A stretch of 64,000 nucleotides of DNA from Stappia indica (GCF_001696535.1 NZ_MBQE01000004.1:186001-250000), one strand, 5' to 3'; shown: positions 26,279 through 35,975, numbered from the stretch's first letter. The notes: generated by a model from the letters alone, not told the origin. Numbers and translations are program-made.

Positions 26279-26907
26279 CGTGAATCGGATCTCCTCGACT
26301 GTGCCCGGACCGGCAGATAGCACTCAAGCGCATGGCAAGGAACCCCTCCGGGCGCGGTGTTTCGTTCCTGCCCTTGCGTTCGCTTGCCTTGGTGGAATTG
26401 ACGTCCGTGCAATTTGCGATCCCGGCCGGGCTTTCTCGGATGCCTGTTCCCGGTTTCAGTCGTTAAACGACTGGAGTAGGTGGAAAACGTGGCGAATTGC
26501 GAGCAGCTCTCGGCGCTTTTCTTTCGTTGCAGTAAAAACTATTGGTAACAGAGGGTTGCAGAGCTCCGGCGTTCCATGGTCTGATTGGGGCAAGCAGGAT
26601 CTGCGCGTCTGGTCGGGATTCGGAACACGGCTGTCGGACGCTTGTCCGGGGAGGGGCGAGTGTCGGCATGGGGGCGGAGTGCGGTCTGCCCATGTCGACG
26701 ATGCCGGCAGCGACACGAGGATTTTGACAGGGCGCGATACCTGCGGGACGGTAGCGACACTGTAAGTTTGACGGGCTTGTCCGGCGCAAAATCCATCCGG
26801 CGGACAGGTGGGGCCCTCAAACCGGCGCAATTTGCGGGTGTAAGCATGGGTGAAGGTGCCAAGCCGCGAGCAGGCTGGCCCTTCTGAGGACGAAAGGCAG
26901 GGAAGAG
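26279..26907. other. divergent intergenic region, no gene recognised
   Basis: This 629-nt region separates the lipoprotein gene (minus) from the LuxR-type regulator (plus). Composition falls around 26440-26560, where the promoters are likely. Several short open frames exist on both strands, but none has a plausible start, codon use or recognisable product. AGGGAAG just before ATG 26908 is the regulator's ribosome binding site. Confidence 0.45.
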
Positions 26908-27609
26908 ATGGCCGACCCGATGGAGACGCAGTCCAAGGCGGCGGCGATTGCCGAAGCACAGACGGGCAAGCATGTTCTCGATATCGTCGAGGCTCAGCTG
27001 CGCAGGCTGGGGGCGACACATATCCTGGTGACCGGGCTGCCGATGCCCAACCGGCCGATCGATGGTCTGGTCCATCGTTTCCGCTGGGCGGACGAGCGAG
27101 CCGGGGGGATCGAGCGCAGCGACCTCGACACCGAGGACGGCGCGCTGATGCTGGGTCTGATGCGCAACCGGGCATTCGTCTGGGACGTGACGGTGGGCGA
27201 CATGGAGCATTCCGAGCTCTTTGCGTCGCTCGGCGGCGAAACCCGCGTGGTGGTGGTGCCGGTCACGGAAACGCACCCCTTCCAGGCGGTGGTGATGGGC
27301 GGCGGCGCCCATCTGGAGGCAGGCTCTGTGGAGCTTTCCAATCTCGAGCTGATCTGCAACACGGCGTTCCGCCGGCTGATCGATCTCGGCGTGCTGTCGA
27401 CGCAGCGCCCCGGCGATCTCTCGGCGCGCGAGCGGCGGGTGCTGGAGCTCACTGCGCTCGGCAAGACCGCGAGCGATATCGCCGGTCTGCTCGACATCTC
27501 GCAGCGGACGGTCCACGCGCATCTGCAGAACGCCAGCGCCAAGCTCAACGCATCCAACAAGACCCATACGGTGGTCGAGGCGTTGCGCTACGGCCAGATC
27601 CGGCTCTGA
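26908..27609 (+). CDS. LuxR-type transcriptional regulator (solo)
   Basis: The 233-residue protein has a C-terminal LuxR/GerE helix-turn-helix (LSARERRVLELTALGK, ISQRTVHAHLQNASAKL). The N-terminal region of about 160 residues looks like a degenerate autoinducer-binding-type alpha/beta domain but lacks the usual conserved Asp-Pro and Trp/Tyr ligand residues as far as I can see. No LuxI-type synthase is in the window, so it is a solo regulator with unknown ligand. The ATG is followed by an in-frame ATG at 26920. A strong terminator ends the gene. Confidence 0.85.
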   Translation: MADPMETQSKAAAIAEAQTGKHVLDIVEAQLRRLGATHILVTGLPMPNRPIDGLVHRFRWADERAGGIERSDLDTEDGALMLGLMRNRAFVWDVTVGDMEHSELFASLGGETRVVVVPVTETHPFQAVVMGGGAHLEAGSVELSNLELICNTAFRRLIDLGVLSTQRPGDLSARERRVLELTALGKTASDIAGLLDISQRTVHAHLQNASAKLNASNKTHTVVEALRYGQIRL

Positions 27610-27656
27610 TCGGCGTCGGTCAGGAGGCCGGTGGAAACCGGCAAGACACATGAAAA

Positions 27657-27690
27657 CGGCCACCCGGGCGATCTGTCCGGGTGGCCGTTT
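27657..27690. terminator. bidirectional terminator
   Basis: CGGCCACCCGG (27657-27667) pairs with CCGGGTGGCCG (27677-27687). It is preceded by AAAA and followed by TTTCTGTTT, and lies between the convergent LuxR-type and LOG-family genes. Confidence 0.88.
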
Positions 27691-27729
27691 CTGTTTGGTG
27701 TCGTTGTCGCCGTCGCAGGCGCGCCGGGA

Positions 27730-28311
27730 TCAGGTCTCGTCGCGCTTGATCCACTTCGGCGTTGCCGGCGGCTCGTAGCGCTCGAACCTGGCGATCAGCT
27801 CTGCCGGGTCGCTCGCCACCAGCACCATGTCGCGCATCACCGGCTTCACGAACTCCTCGTCCCGCTGCAGGTCGAGGAAGCTCAGGAGGCCGTCGTAGAA
27901 GCCGTCGACATTGAGGAAGCCGCAGGGCTTGCGGTGATAGCCGAGCTGGCCCCAGGTCCAGATCTCGAACAGTTCCTCCAGCGTGCCGGCACCGCCCGGC
28001 AGGGCGATGAACCCGTCGGAAAAGTCGGCCATCATCGCCTTGCGTTCGTGCATGGAGGCGACGATGTGCAGTTCGCTGAGACCGGCATGGGCGAGCTCCT
28101 TCTCCTGCAGCGAGAGCGGCAACACGCCGATGACCTCGCCGCCGGCCGCCAGGGCGCCGTCGGCGACAGCGCCCATCAACCCGACCTTCGCCCCGCCATA
28201 GACAAGCCGGCGGCCGGAGCGGGCGATGGCCGCGCCGGTGGCGACGGCGGCCTCGCGATAGGCGGGCTTGGCTCCCATGCTGGAGCCGCAGAAAACGCAG
28301 ATAGACTTCAT
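27730..28311 (-). CDS. LOG-family protein (TIGR00730), nucleotide 5'-monophosphate phosphoribohydrolase
   Basis: A 193-residue Rossmann-like protein with the family signature PGGAGTLEELFE and an N-terminal ICVFCGSSMG. Members hydrolyse cytokinin riboside 5'-monophosphate or other nucleoside monophosphates to free base plus ribose 5-phosphate; bacterial roles vary. It begins 8 nt before the peptidase stop in transcription order (peptidase downstream at 28320-29711 in coordinates, transcribed first), so the two genes form an operon. Confidence 0.9.
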   Translation of the reverse strand: MKSICVFCGSSMGAKPAYREAAVATGAAIARSGRRLVYGGAKVGLMGAVADGALAAGGEVIGVLPLSLQEKELAHAGLSELHIVASMHERKAMMADFSDGFIALPGGAGTLEELFEIWTWGQLGYHRKPCGFLNVDGFYDGLLSFLDLQRDEEFVKPVMRDMVLVASDPAELIARFERYEPPATPKWIKRDET

Positions 28312-28319
28312 TGCTGCAA

Positions 28320-29711
28320 TCAGCCCTTTGCCAGTTCGTCGAGCACGCGGGCCCAGGAGCGGATGCCCTTGTGATAGCTGGTCATCTCGTACTTCTCGTT
28401 GGGCGAGTGCACCCGGTCGTCATCCAATCCGAAGCCGATCAGAAGCGAGTCCATGCCCAGCATGGTCTTGAAGTCGCCGACGATCGGAATGGAGCCGCCG
28501 CAGCCGATCAGCGCGGCCTCGCGGCCCCACTCGTCGGACAGCGCCTTGCGGCCCTTGGCCAGCGCCGGGCTGTCGAAGGGCAGGCGCAGGGCCGGGCTGC
28601 CGCCATGCTTGTGGAAGGTGACGGTGCAGTCTGCCGGGAGCTTTGCTTCCACATAGGCGCGGAAGGCGGCCCGCACCTTCTCCGGATCCTGGTCGCCGAC
28701 CAGGCGGAACGAGATCTTGGCATGGGCCTGCGAGGCGATGACCGTTTTGAAGCCGGCACCGTTGTAGCCACCCCACACGCCGTTGATCTCGCAGGTCGGG
28801 CGTGTCCAGATCTGCTCCAGGGCGGTGCGGTCCTTTTCGCCGGCCGGATACTTCAGGTCGACGCCGCCGAGGAAGGCCTCGTGGTCGAAGCCCAGCTTGT
28901 CCCACAGCGCGCGCACGTCCTCGGGCATCTCGATGACACCGTCATAGAAGCCGGGCAGGGTGACCTTGCCGGTCTCGTCGTGCAGACCGGCGAGAATGTC
29001 GGCCAGCACATGCAGCGGGTTGCGGGCGGCACCGCCATACATGCCCGAATGCAGGTCCTTGTCTGCGGCGGTGATGGTGATCTCTTCCCCCACAAGGCCG
29101 CGCAGCATGGTGGTGATGCCGGGGGTCTGGCGGTCCCACATGCCGGTGTCGCAGACCAGCGCGAGGTCGCAGGCGAGCTCGTCCTTGTTGGCGGTCAGGA
29201 ACGGATGGAGCGACGGCGAACCGGACTCCTCCTCGCCCTCCAGCAGCACGGAGACGGAGACCGGCAGCCCGCCGGTCTCGGCGATCCACGCGCGGGCGGC
29301 CTCGACGAAGGTCATCAACTGGCCCTTGTCGTCCGCGGAGCCGCGGGCAACGATCATCTTCGAGCCGTCCGGGCGGGTCACGACGGCCGGGTCGAACGGA
29401 TCGCGCTCCCACAGGTCGAGCGGATCGACCGGCTGGACGTCGTAATGGCCGTAGAACAGCACATGCGGTCCGGCTTTGCCGTCTTCCTTGCGGTGGCCGA
29501 CCACCATCGGGTGACCGGTGGTGTCGCGCACACTCGCCGGGATGCCGATGGCCGTCAGTTCGTTCGCCAGCCAGTCGGCCGCCTGTCGGCAATCGCTCTT
29601 GAAGGCCGGATCGGTGGAAATGCTCTTGATGCGAACGAGATCGAAGAGACGGGCGAGCGAGGTGTCGAAATCGGCGTCGATTCGAGACAGGACCCGGTCG
29701 AGATCGGACAT
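28320..29711 (-). CDS. M20-family dipeptidase
   Basis: The 463-residue cytoplasmic metallopeptidase has the M20 zinc-site signatures: HVLFYGHYDVQPVD with first ligand His, ARGSADDKGQ with the bridging Asp, and the catalytic Glu pair in LLEGEEESGSPS. A dimerisation domain sits in the middle (residues about 210-370) and a final ligand His lies in DDRVHSPNEKYE. It should hydrolyse dipeptides or acylated amino acids. GGAG 9 nt upstream supports ATG 29711. The LOG-family gene follows directly on the same strand. Confidence 0.92.
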   Translation of the reverse strand: MSDLDRVLSRIDADFDTSLARLFDLVRIKSISTDPAFKSDCRQAADWLANELTAIGIPASVRDTTGHPMVVGHRKEDGKAGPHVLFYGHYDVQPVDPLDLWERDPFDPAVVTRPDGSKMIVARGSADDKGQLMTFVEAARAWIAETGGLPVSVSVLLEGEEESGSPSLHPFLTANKDELACDLALVCDTGMWDRQTPGITTMLRGLVGEEITITAADKDLHSGMYGGAARNPLHVLADILAGLHDETGKVTLPGFYDGVIEMPEDVRALWDKLGFDHEAFLGGVDLKYPAGEKDRTALEQIWTRPTCEINGVWGGYNGAGFKTVIASQAHAKISFRLVGDQDPEKVRAAFRAYVEAKLPADCTVTFHKHGGSPALRLPFDSPALAKGRKALSDEWGREAALIGCGGSIPIVGDFKTMLGMDSLLIGFGLDDDRVHSPNEKYEMTSYHKGIRSWARVLDELAKG

Positions 29712-29878
29712 GGTGGGGCTCCGCTTTGAAAGGGTGCGCGGCGGGGGCTGGCAGACCGCAACGGTCTGCAACCGGCGCGCCGGTGAGGGAACCCAGCATG
29801 GACACAGATCGGCGGTCAAGGCAAGGCGCGGCACGGTCCCCGTCGACGGGGGATCGCACCGCGCCTTGGGGCCGGGGA

Positions 29879-29898
29879 GGCGGCCGCTTGAGGCCGCC
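29879..29898 (-). terminator. hairpin after the inverse-autotransporter-like gene
   Basis: GGCGGCC (29879-29885) pairs with GGCCGCC (29892-29898) around a 6-nt loop, about 30 nt beyond the stop at 29929 on the minus strand. No clear T-run is visible. Confidence 0.4.
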
Positions 29899-29928
29899 GC
29901 GCGGGCGCAGTGGCCTTGATCGTGCGGC

Positions 29929-32109
29929 TTAGTAGTTGTTGACGGGCGCGCATGCTCCCGTGACATCGGCATTGGTGAGTGTCGCGCCATTCAGCGCGAA
30001 AGCACTGCCGGGCGACTGCGTCAGGCTCGTCGGCATGAAGGGCGAGCGGCCGCAAGCTTCGGGCGTTCCGGTGACGCTCACGGAACCGTTGAGGTTCTCG
30101 AAATCGCCCATCAGCCAGAAGCCGGCCCGACCCGCCTGGTCGATCCCGATATTGTCGAAGCGCAGCGCGTCGGACGGGTTCAGCATCTGCATCAGCTGGA
30201 TGCCGATAATGTCGACGTTGGAGATCGAGATATCGGTGAAGCTGGAGTCGCGGATGCCCATGATCATCATGCCGCTGTTGGTGGCCCCATTGATGGTCAG
30301 GTTGCTGAAGTCGTAGCCGTGATTGGACTCCGAGCCGACGATGATCGACCAGTCGCCGCTGAACGAGCTGATGTTGATGCCGCTGCGCACGCCGGGATTG
30401 GGCAGGGCGCCGATGCCGGTCAGCACGGAGTTGCGGTAGCCGATCTCGCCGGAGGCGACGAAGGCCGCTCCGTCCGCTTTCGTCTGGGCAATGTCGACCG
30501 CATCGAGATCGGCACGGTGGACATAGTGGAACACCAGGCCTTCCTTCGCGGTGTTGGAGATGTCGACATTCGCAAAGCTGAGATCCTGCGAGACATTGGC
30601 GAAGATGCCCATGCCCACCCGATCGGCGGTCACGTTCTCGACCGTGACGTGGCTCGCCCGGTTGAGCCGGATGCCGACGCCGGTCTGCGTATCCTCCGGG
30701 CTGAAGTTGCTGAAGCCGTCCGCCGTGTCGAAGGCGATCTCCGACAGGGCGACACGGGCCACAGTGAGGTCCGAACCGTTCTGGAAGTCGATGCCGGCGC
30801 CGGCCACGTTCGAGATGCGCAGGTCCGTGAGCGTGACCCGGCTGGCGCCGTCGGACGCGACAGCGGTGCGGCCACCGGACAGCGAGAAGCCGGAGAGGAC
30901 CGTATCGTCCGCCATCGCGAAGAGGTCGCGTGTCGCGTCGCTGCCGTGCAGGCGGGTGTCGCCGACGCGAAGGGTGCGGCCGGTCAGAGGGTTGCGCACG
31001 TCGAACGCGCCGGCAACGCGCTGGTTGGCGGCAAGGGTGATGGTGTCGTCGATCTCGATGACCGTGCCGTTGCCGTTGACGAAGACCTGCCGGCCGGGCG
31101 CGGCCGTCTCGATGGCCTGCCCGACATCGCCCGCAGCCGGATCGATTACCACCAGATTGTCCAGTGTCGCGCCCGTGCGGGCATCGACGCCCGTTACCTC
31201 GGCTCCAAACGCTCCGGCCTGGGTCACGACGTCCACGTCGCGAACCACCGTCTCGGTCATCCGGCGCTGAAGCGCGGTCAGGCGCGTGCCGCGTTCTTCC
31301 CCGCCGATCGCGCGCTGCAGCGGCAGGCGCAGCCGTGCACCGAAGAAGCCCTGCGAGCCGCGCGGGCTGTCGTACTGGTACTCGGCGAGCAGGCTGACGC
31401 GGCTGCCTTCGAACAGCACGTCGTTCATGCGGTATTCGGCGCGCACACGCGGCCCCCAGACGGTCTCCGCCTTGTCTTCCCAGAAGGCGTAGCCGCCGCC
31501 ATGCACCCAGAACTCGTCGCGTCCGTCGCCCAGCAGGTTGAGGCCGGTCAGCGCCCCTGCCTCAATGTCGAGGCCACGCATCGCACGCTCCTCGCCGCCG
31601 CGCACGGTGATCGAGTTCGGACCGACCCGTGCAGTGTCATGTGACGCAAGCTGATGCTTGGTCTCGCCGACCGGCAGATAGGCATTGGCGCGCAGGCTGA
31701 AGCGCTCGGTCATGGCCTCGGCGCCGAGCGTTACCTGCAGGAAATGGTTGTTGTACTGGGAGCGGCGGTAGTCGAGGAAGCCGTAGGCGCCGACGATCCA
31801 GCGGTTCTCGATGATCTGGCGAATGCCGAGACCGGCATTGAGTTCCTGAGAGCCGGAGGCGCCGAAGGTGCCGCGAATGTCGGTGTAGATCAGCCGGTCG
31901 AAGGTCTGGAAGAGCGGCACGAACAGGGTTGTCTCGCCGGTGCTGGAACGGCCGGTCGTGCCCGCCTTGCCGCCCACTTCCAGATGCGGTGCCCACAGGG
32001 GCGCGTCGGTCCATGCAGGATCGGCCTGCTGGGCGCCGGCCACCGCCGGGGCGAGAAGGGCACCGCAAAGCGCGGTGGCGCGCAGGAGCTTCGATCTGCT
32101 TGACGTCAT
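29929..32109 (-). CDS. inverse-autotransporter beta-barrel with beta-helix passenger
   Basis: A 726-residue outer-membrane or surface protein. A signal peptide (ending near AVAGAQQ) precedes a region of about 270 residues that matches the inverse autotransporter (intimin/invasin-type) beta-barrel: FVPLFQTFDRLIYTDIRG, GLGIRQIIENRWIVGAYGF, ANAYLPVGET, RAEYRMNDVLFEGSR. The C-terminal about 400 residues form a right-handed parallel beta-helix (LTDLRISNVAGAGIDFQNGS, VTVENVTADRVGMGIFANV). Intimins usually carry Ig-like and lectin domains, so the beta-helix is unusual. It probably acts as an adhesin or glycan-interacting surface protein. There are two Cys near the end. Confidence 0.8.
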   Translation of the reverse strand: MTSSRSKLLRATALCGALLAPAVAGAQQADPAWTDAPLWAPHLEVGGKAGTTGRSSTGETTLFVPLFQTFDRLIYTDIRGTFGASGSQELNAGLGIRQIIENRWIVGAYGFLDYRRSQYNNHFLQVTLGAEAMTERFSLRANAYLPVGETKHQLASHDTARVGPNSITVRGGEERAMRGLDIEAGALTGLNLLGDGRDEFWVHGGGYAFWEDKAETVWGPRVRAEYRMNDVLFEGSRVSLLAEYQYDSPRGSQGFFGARLRLPLQRAIGGEERGTRLTALQRRMTETVVRDVDVVTQAGAFGAEVTGVDARTGATLDNLVVIDPAAGDVGQAIETAAPGRQVFVNGNGTVIEIDDTITLAANQRVAGAFDVRNPLTGRTLRVGDTRLHGSDATRDLFAMADDTVLSGFSLSGGRTAVASDGASRVTLTDLRISNVAGAGIDFQNGSDLTVARVALSEIAFDTADGFSNFSPEDTQTGVGIRLNRASHVTVENVTADRVGMGIFANVSQDLSFANVDISNTAKEGLVFHYVHRADLDAVDIAQTKADGAAFVASGEIGYRNSVLTGIGALPNPGVRSGINISSFSGDWSIIVGSESNHGYDFSNLTINGATNSGMMIMGIRDSSFTDISISNVDIIGIQLMQMLNPSDALRFDNIGIDQAGRAGFWLMGDFENLNGSVSVTGTPEACGRSPFMPTSLTQSPGSAFALNGATLTNADVTGACAPVNNY

Positions 32110-32456
32110 GCCTCACCATTTCCGGACAGGCGAAGGTACGGCGCCGGACGCACGTGCCCGGTCGCGACGCGAAACGCCCGCGCGGTTTCTTGCTGGATGT
32201 TCTGGGACGGGTCCTGCCTGGCTGCGTGTCGCTGGCTCGGGCGGACCGGATCTGCAGGGTCGCTGTTGTCGCGGCCCGATGGGGCAGGCATAGGGCCTGC
32301 AAAAACATGAGTCAATTATTCATGTTTTAATGCGGGGCGCCTCCGGCTTTTTGCCGAAGGCAAGCCGCTCGTTGCCGTCGCGGCGAGGCCGGCCCTGCCG
32401 TCGCATGACCGAAAAAGGATCTGTGGAGAGTTTCTGGCCGGGTCGGAGGACGAGAC
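32110..32456. other. intergenic region upstream of the surface-protein gene
   Basis: About 350 nt between the HerA-like ATPase gene and the surface-protein gene, both minus strand. It holds the 9-bp inverted repeat at 32302-32328 and little else recognisable. It should contain the promoter of the surface-protein gene. Confidence 0.45.
32302..32328. promoter_or_regulatory. A+T-rich 9-bp inverted repeat
   Basis: AAAACATGA (32302-32310) and TCATGTTTT (32320-32328) are perfect arms around a 9-nt A+T-rich spacer. It could be an operator for the surface-protein gene about 190 nt away, or a weak bidirectional terminator after the ATPase gene, since A- and T-runs flank the stem. Confidence 0.45.
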
Positions 32457-34064
32457 CTAAAAGCCTCGCTTGATCGATCCGAGGACACCGCGTGCCAGCG
32501 CCCGGCCGAGCGCTGAACCGAGCGAGCGTACGACCGATTTGACGGCAGCATCCGCCACGCTGTCGGAGCGCGAGCGGCTGGACCGGGTTCTGCTGCGGCT
32601 GGGCGCCGGTGCCGGCGATGTGCCGAAATCCGGGATCTCGAAGCCCGAGCGCGTGCGCCGGGGCGCGCCGCGCCGCTCGGTCTCCTGCTCTTCGCGCGCC
32701 TGCTGCCGCTCTTCCATCCGTGCCGCCTCTTCGGCCCGGCGCTTGAGCACCTCGAAGGCGGAATCGCGATCGACGGTCTCGTCGTAGAGATGGCCGACAG
32801 GGCTCATGGCGATGATCTCGCGGCGCTCGCTCGCGGTGAGCGGACCGAGGCGGGAGGAGGGCGGCCGCACCAGGGTGCGCTGGACGATGGAGGGAACGCC
32901 CTTGCCTTCCAGCACCGAGACCAGAGCCTCGCCGACGCCCAGCTCCATGATGGTGCGCTCGGTGTCGAGATCCGGGTTGGGGCGGAAGGTTTCCGCCGCC
33001 GCGCGAACGGCCTTCTGTTCGCGCGGGGTGTAGGCTCGCAGGGCATGCTGCACCCGATTGCCGAGCTGTGCCAGAACCGTGTCCGGCACGTCGAGCGGGT
33101 TCTGGGTGACGAAATAGACACCGACGCCCTTGGAGCGGATCAGCCGTACCACCTGCTCGACCTTTTCCAGCAGCGCCTTGGGCGCCTCGGAAAACAGCAG
33201 ATGTGCCTCGTCGAAGAAGAAGACCAGCCGCGGCTTTTCCGGGTCGCCCACCTCGGGCAGTTCCTCGAACAGCTCGGACAGCAGCCACAGAAGGAAGGTG
33301 GCGTAGAGGCGCGGCGCGCCCATCAGCTTGTCGGCGGCCAGTACCGAGACGACGCCGCGGCCGTCGCGCGTGGTGCGCATCATGTCGCGGATATCGAGCG
33401 CGGGCTCGCCGAAGAAGGCATCGCCGCCCTGGCGATCCAGAACCAGGAGCTGGCGCTGGATCGCGCCGACCGAGGCCTTGGAAACATTGCCATAGACGCG
33501 GGAGAGCTCCTGCGCGCGCTCGGAGACATGCGCCAGCAGCGCCTGGAGGTCCTTCAGGTCGAGCAGCAGCAGGCCCTCGTCGTCGGCCAGTTCGAAGGCG
33601 ACGTTGAGAACGCCTTCCTGCGTCGGATTGAGGTCCATCAGGCGGGCGAGGAGCAGCGGCCCCATCTCGGAGACCGTGGCGCGGATCGGATGTCCCTGTT
33701 CGCCGAACAGGTCCCAGAAGATCGTGGGGAAGTCTTCGTAGATGTAATCGTCCGTGAAGCCGATCTGTGCGGCGCGCTTTTCCAGGAAGTCCTTCTTCTC
33801 GCCGCTGGCGGCGATACCGGACAGGTCGCCCTTCACGTCGGCGCAGAAAACCGGAACGCCGGCGTTGGAAAAGCCTTCGGCGAGGATCTGCAGCGAGACG
33901 GTCTTGCCGGTGCCGGTGGCCCCGGTGATCAGACCGTGCCGGTTGGCAAGCTTCAGCGTCAGATATTCAGGCTTGCCCGAAGCGCCGATGAAGATCTTGT
34001 CTGCGTCCTGCACCTTGTGCGCCTCCGCTGCGTCGCGGAACCCCTCCGGCCCGCCGAAAACCAT
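32457..34064 (-). CDS. HerA-like ATPase (YjgR/DUF853 family)
   Basis: A 535-residue P-loop ATPase with Walker [11 protein letters not shown] near residue 50 and Walker [13 protein letters not shown]. The C-terminus is Arg/Ser-rich with low complexity ([13 protein letters not shown]) and ends in a short amphipathic stretch. It fits the YjgR/DUF853 group of HerA/FtsK-related proteins, suggested to be helicases or DNA pumps; the actual role is unknown. ATG 34064 has only a weak ribosome binding site. The gene is divergent from a small DUF2267-like gene 95 nt away. Confidence 0.88.
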   Translation of the reverse strand: MVFGGPEGFRDAAEAHKVQDADKIFIGASGKPEYLTLKLANRHGLITGATGTGKTVSLQILAEGFSNAGVPVFCADVKGDLSGIAASGEKKDFLEKRAAQIGFTDDYIYEDFPTIFWDLFGEQGHPIRATVSEMGPLLLARLMDLNPTQEGVLNVAFELADDEGLLLLDLKDLQALLAHVSERAQELSRVYGNVSKASVGAIQRQLLVLDRQGGDAFFGEPALDIRDMMRTTRDGRGVVSVLAADKLMGAPRLYATFLLWLLSELFEELPEVGDPEKPRLVFFFDEAHLLFSEAPKALLEKVEQVVRLIRSKGVGVYFVTQNPLDVPDTVLAQLGNRVQHALRAYTPREQKAVRAAAETFRPNPDLDTERTIMELGVGEALVSVLEGKGVPSIVQRTLVRPPSSRLGPLTASERREIIAMSPVGHLYDETVDRDSAFEVLKRRAEEAARMEERQQAREEQETERRGAPRRTRSGFEIPDFGTSPAPAPSRSRTRSSRSRSDSVADAAVKSVVRSLGSALGRALARGVLGSIKRGF

Positions 34065-34159
34065 GTAACCCGCAGATCGCGCTGTGTATAGCGGTTGTCG
34101 CCAAGCGCGCTCTCGTGCCAGATTATCAGGCAGACGCCAGATGATTCCTCGGGGGGGAT

Positions 34160-34561
34160 ATGGACGAACTCATCGGTCGCATCGCTGCGGCCGCCGGCAT
34201 CAGCGAAGACCTCGCACGCCAGGCGATCGGCATCATCCTGAAGTTTCTCGAGCGCGACGGCCCTCCGGACGCGGTCGCCCAGATCCTCGCGGCCCTGCCG
34301 GGAGCCTCGCAGCTGATGGCGGAGCAGGGCGGCGGTAGCGGCGGCGGGCTGCTCGGCAGCCTTGCCGGAAAGCTCGGCGGCAGCATCGGCGGCGGCATGG
34401 GGGCCATGGCGGCCTTGAACGAGCTGACCAATGCCGGCCTCGACATGGGCGAAGTGCAGACCGTTACGCGCGAACTGGTGCAAGTCGCCCGTGAGCGTGC
34501 CGGCGACGACGTGGTAGACCGTGTGGTCGCCTCGATCCCCGGTCTCGGCCAGGTGCTTTGA
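34160..34561 (+). CDS. DUF2267-like small protein
   Basis: The 133-residue protein has helical ends and a flexible Gly-rich centre ([23 protein letters not shown]). The N-terminal helices ([20 protein letters not shown]) resemble DUF2267 proteins. No signal peptide or catalytic motif is present. A run of seven Gs just before ATG 34160 is the ribosome binding site. The DUF4332-like gene follows 71 nt downstream on the same strand, probably in one transcript. Confidence 0.65.
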   Translation: MDELIGRIAAAAGISEDLARQAIGIILKFLERDGPPDAVAQILAALPGASQLMAEQGGGSGGGLLGSLAGKLGGSIGGGMGAMAALNELTNAGLDMGEVQTVTRELVQVARERAGDDVVDRVVASIPGLGQVL

Positions 34562-34632
34562 GCCGCCTGTGCGGGTGCAGAAGCTTGTCTTGAAGTCCGG
34601 CGGTCGGTGCCGGACAAGTCTGGAGGTGCGAG

Positions 34633-35040
34633 ATGTCCTATTCGATTGACGAGATTGAGGGGATCGGCCCCGTCTATGCGGAGAAGCTGAAGGCGGTCGG
34701 CATCAGGACCACCGAGGCCTATCTGGAGCGGGCCAAGGATCCCAAGGGCCGCAAGGTCCTGGCCGAGGAGACCGGCATCGACGACAAGCGCATCCTCAAG
34801 TGGGCCAACATGGCCGACCTGATGCGCATCAGCGGCGTGGGCGAGGAATATTCCGAGCTTCTCGAGGCCGCCGGCGTCGACACGGTCAAGGAGCTCAAGC
34901 ACCGGGTGCCCGCCAATCTCCATGCCAAGATGAAGGAAGTGAACGAGGCCAAGAAGCTCGTTCGTCAGCTTCCCAGCGAATCCGGCGTGGAGAAGTGGGT
35001 CGCGCAGGCAAAGGAACTGCCGGCGGTCATGACCTACTGA
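34633..35040 (+). CDS. DUF4332 helix-hairpin-helix protein
   Basis: A 135-residue soluble protein with two helix-hairpin-helix-like repeats (IEGIGPVYAEKLKAVGI and ISGVGEEYSELLEAAGV), the layout of DUF4332. Such motifs usually contact DNA without sequence preference or mediate protein contacts; the function is unknown. GGAGGT 6 nt before ATG 34633 is a strong ribosome binding site. A terminator follows. Confidence 0.82.
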   Translation: MSYSIDEIEGIGPVYAEKLKAVGIRTTEAYLERAKDPKGRKVLAEETGIDDKRILKWANMADLMRISGVGEEYSELLEAAGVDTVKELKHRVPANLHAKMKEVNEAKKLVRQLPSESGVEKWVAQAKELPAVMTY

Positions 35041-35064
35041 CGGTTTCGGACCCGTCCTGTTTGG

Positions 35065-35097
35065 AACGCTCCGGTCCCTGGCGGGCCGGAGCGTTTT
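35065..35097 (+). terminator. terminator after the DUF4332 gene
   Basis: AACGCTCCGG (35065-35074) pairs with CCGGAGCGTT (35086-35095), followed by TTTTC, with short inner pairing in the loop. It lies between convergent genes. Confidence 0.88.
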
Positions 35098-35143
35098 CAT
35101 TTGTGCAGGGCAGAGCGGCTTTGAGGGCCGGGTGCCGGTTGCC

Positions 35144-35824
35144 TCAGCTCAGCGCCAGCAGGCCCTGCAGGTCGGCAAGGACGGCAATCGGCGGCAGGTC
35201 GGAATACTCGTCCGCAGCTCCGATGCGGTTGATCCATACGCTGCGGAAACCGAAGGCGGTGGCGCCGGCGATGTCCCAGCGGTTCGATGACTGGAACGAC
35301 ACCGCCTCGGGATAGATCCTGAAGTGGTTGGTCACCAGTTCGTAGACGTCCTGCCGGGTCTTGTAGGTCTTCAGCAGGTCGGTGGAGAACACCTCGTCGA
35401 GCAGGTCCTCGATCCCGGCGGCGCGTACGGCAGCCTCCAGCATGGCCGGCGAGCCGTTGGACAGGATCGCAAGCCGGTTGCCGTCGTCCTTGAGCCGCTT
35501 CAGGACGGTTGGGACTTCCTGGTAGCAGTCGAGCTTCCAATAGGCGTCGAGCAGCCGCTGGCGCAGGTTGGCGTCGCTCTTGCCGGTCATTGCCATCGCC
35601 GTGTCGAGCGCCTGTTCGGTCAGCGCCCAGAAATCCAGGTAGCGACCCATCAGGGCGCGCGTCCAGGAATATTCGAGCTGCTTCTGCCGCCACAGCGTCG
35701 ATAGGCTGACCGCCTCCGGGCCGAGGTCGCCGGCATGGCGGCGTACCGCCGCATGCACGTCGAACAAGGTGCCATAGGCGTCAAAGACATAGGCGGAGAC
35801 GGGACGGGTCGAGGTCTGGGGCAT
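35144..35824 (-). CDS. haloacid dehalogenase type II
   Basis: The 226-residue HAD-superfamily protein has motif I VFDAYGTLFD with nucleophile Asp, motif II ILSNGSP, motif III Lys in LLKTYKT, and SSNRWDIAGATAFGF near motif IV, the arrangement of L-2-haloacid dehalogenases. It would hydrolyse 2-haloalkanoic acids to 2-hydroxy acids, although many members act on other substrates. ATG 35824 gives the normal length. It is a single gene, divergent from the branched-chain-type aminotransferase. Confidence 0.9.
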   Translation of the reverse strand: MPQTSTRPVSAYVFDAYGTLFDVHAAVRRHAGDLGPEAVSLSTLWRQKQLEYSWTRALMGRYLDFWALTEQALDTAMAMTGKSDANLRQRLLDAYWKLDCYQEVPTVLKRLKDDGNRLAILSNGSPAMLEAAVRAAGIEDLLDEVFSTDLLKTYKTRQDVYELVTNHFRIYPEAVSFQSSNRWDIAGATAFGFRSVWINRIGAADEYSDLPPIAVLADLQGLLALS

Positions 35825-35933
35825 GGGCTTGGGGCCTTGGCGGGGGAGGGGTGTCCGGTTTCGGGAGCCCTCGGCGGCTTTGCCGCAATTTTGTTCACCT
35901 GCCAAGCAAACAGCCAACCACGCCCGAGGTCAA

Positions 35934-35960
35934 GGCTTCTTGTGCGGCGCACAAGAAGCC
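35934..35960. repeat. perfect 12-bp hairpin with 3-nt loop upstream of aminotransferase
   Basis: GGCTTCTTGTGC (35934-35945) pairs with GCACAAGAAGCC (35949-35960). Immediately after it come CAGGAGG and an ATG. No T-run follows. It sits in the 371-nt region between the divergent dehalogenase and aminotransferase genes, which holds no other recognisable gene. Confidence 0.7.
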
Positions 35961-35975
35961 GGCTCAGGAGGTCTC

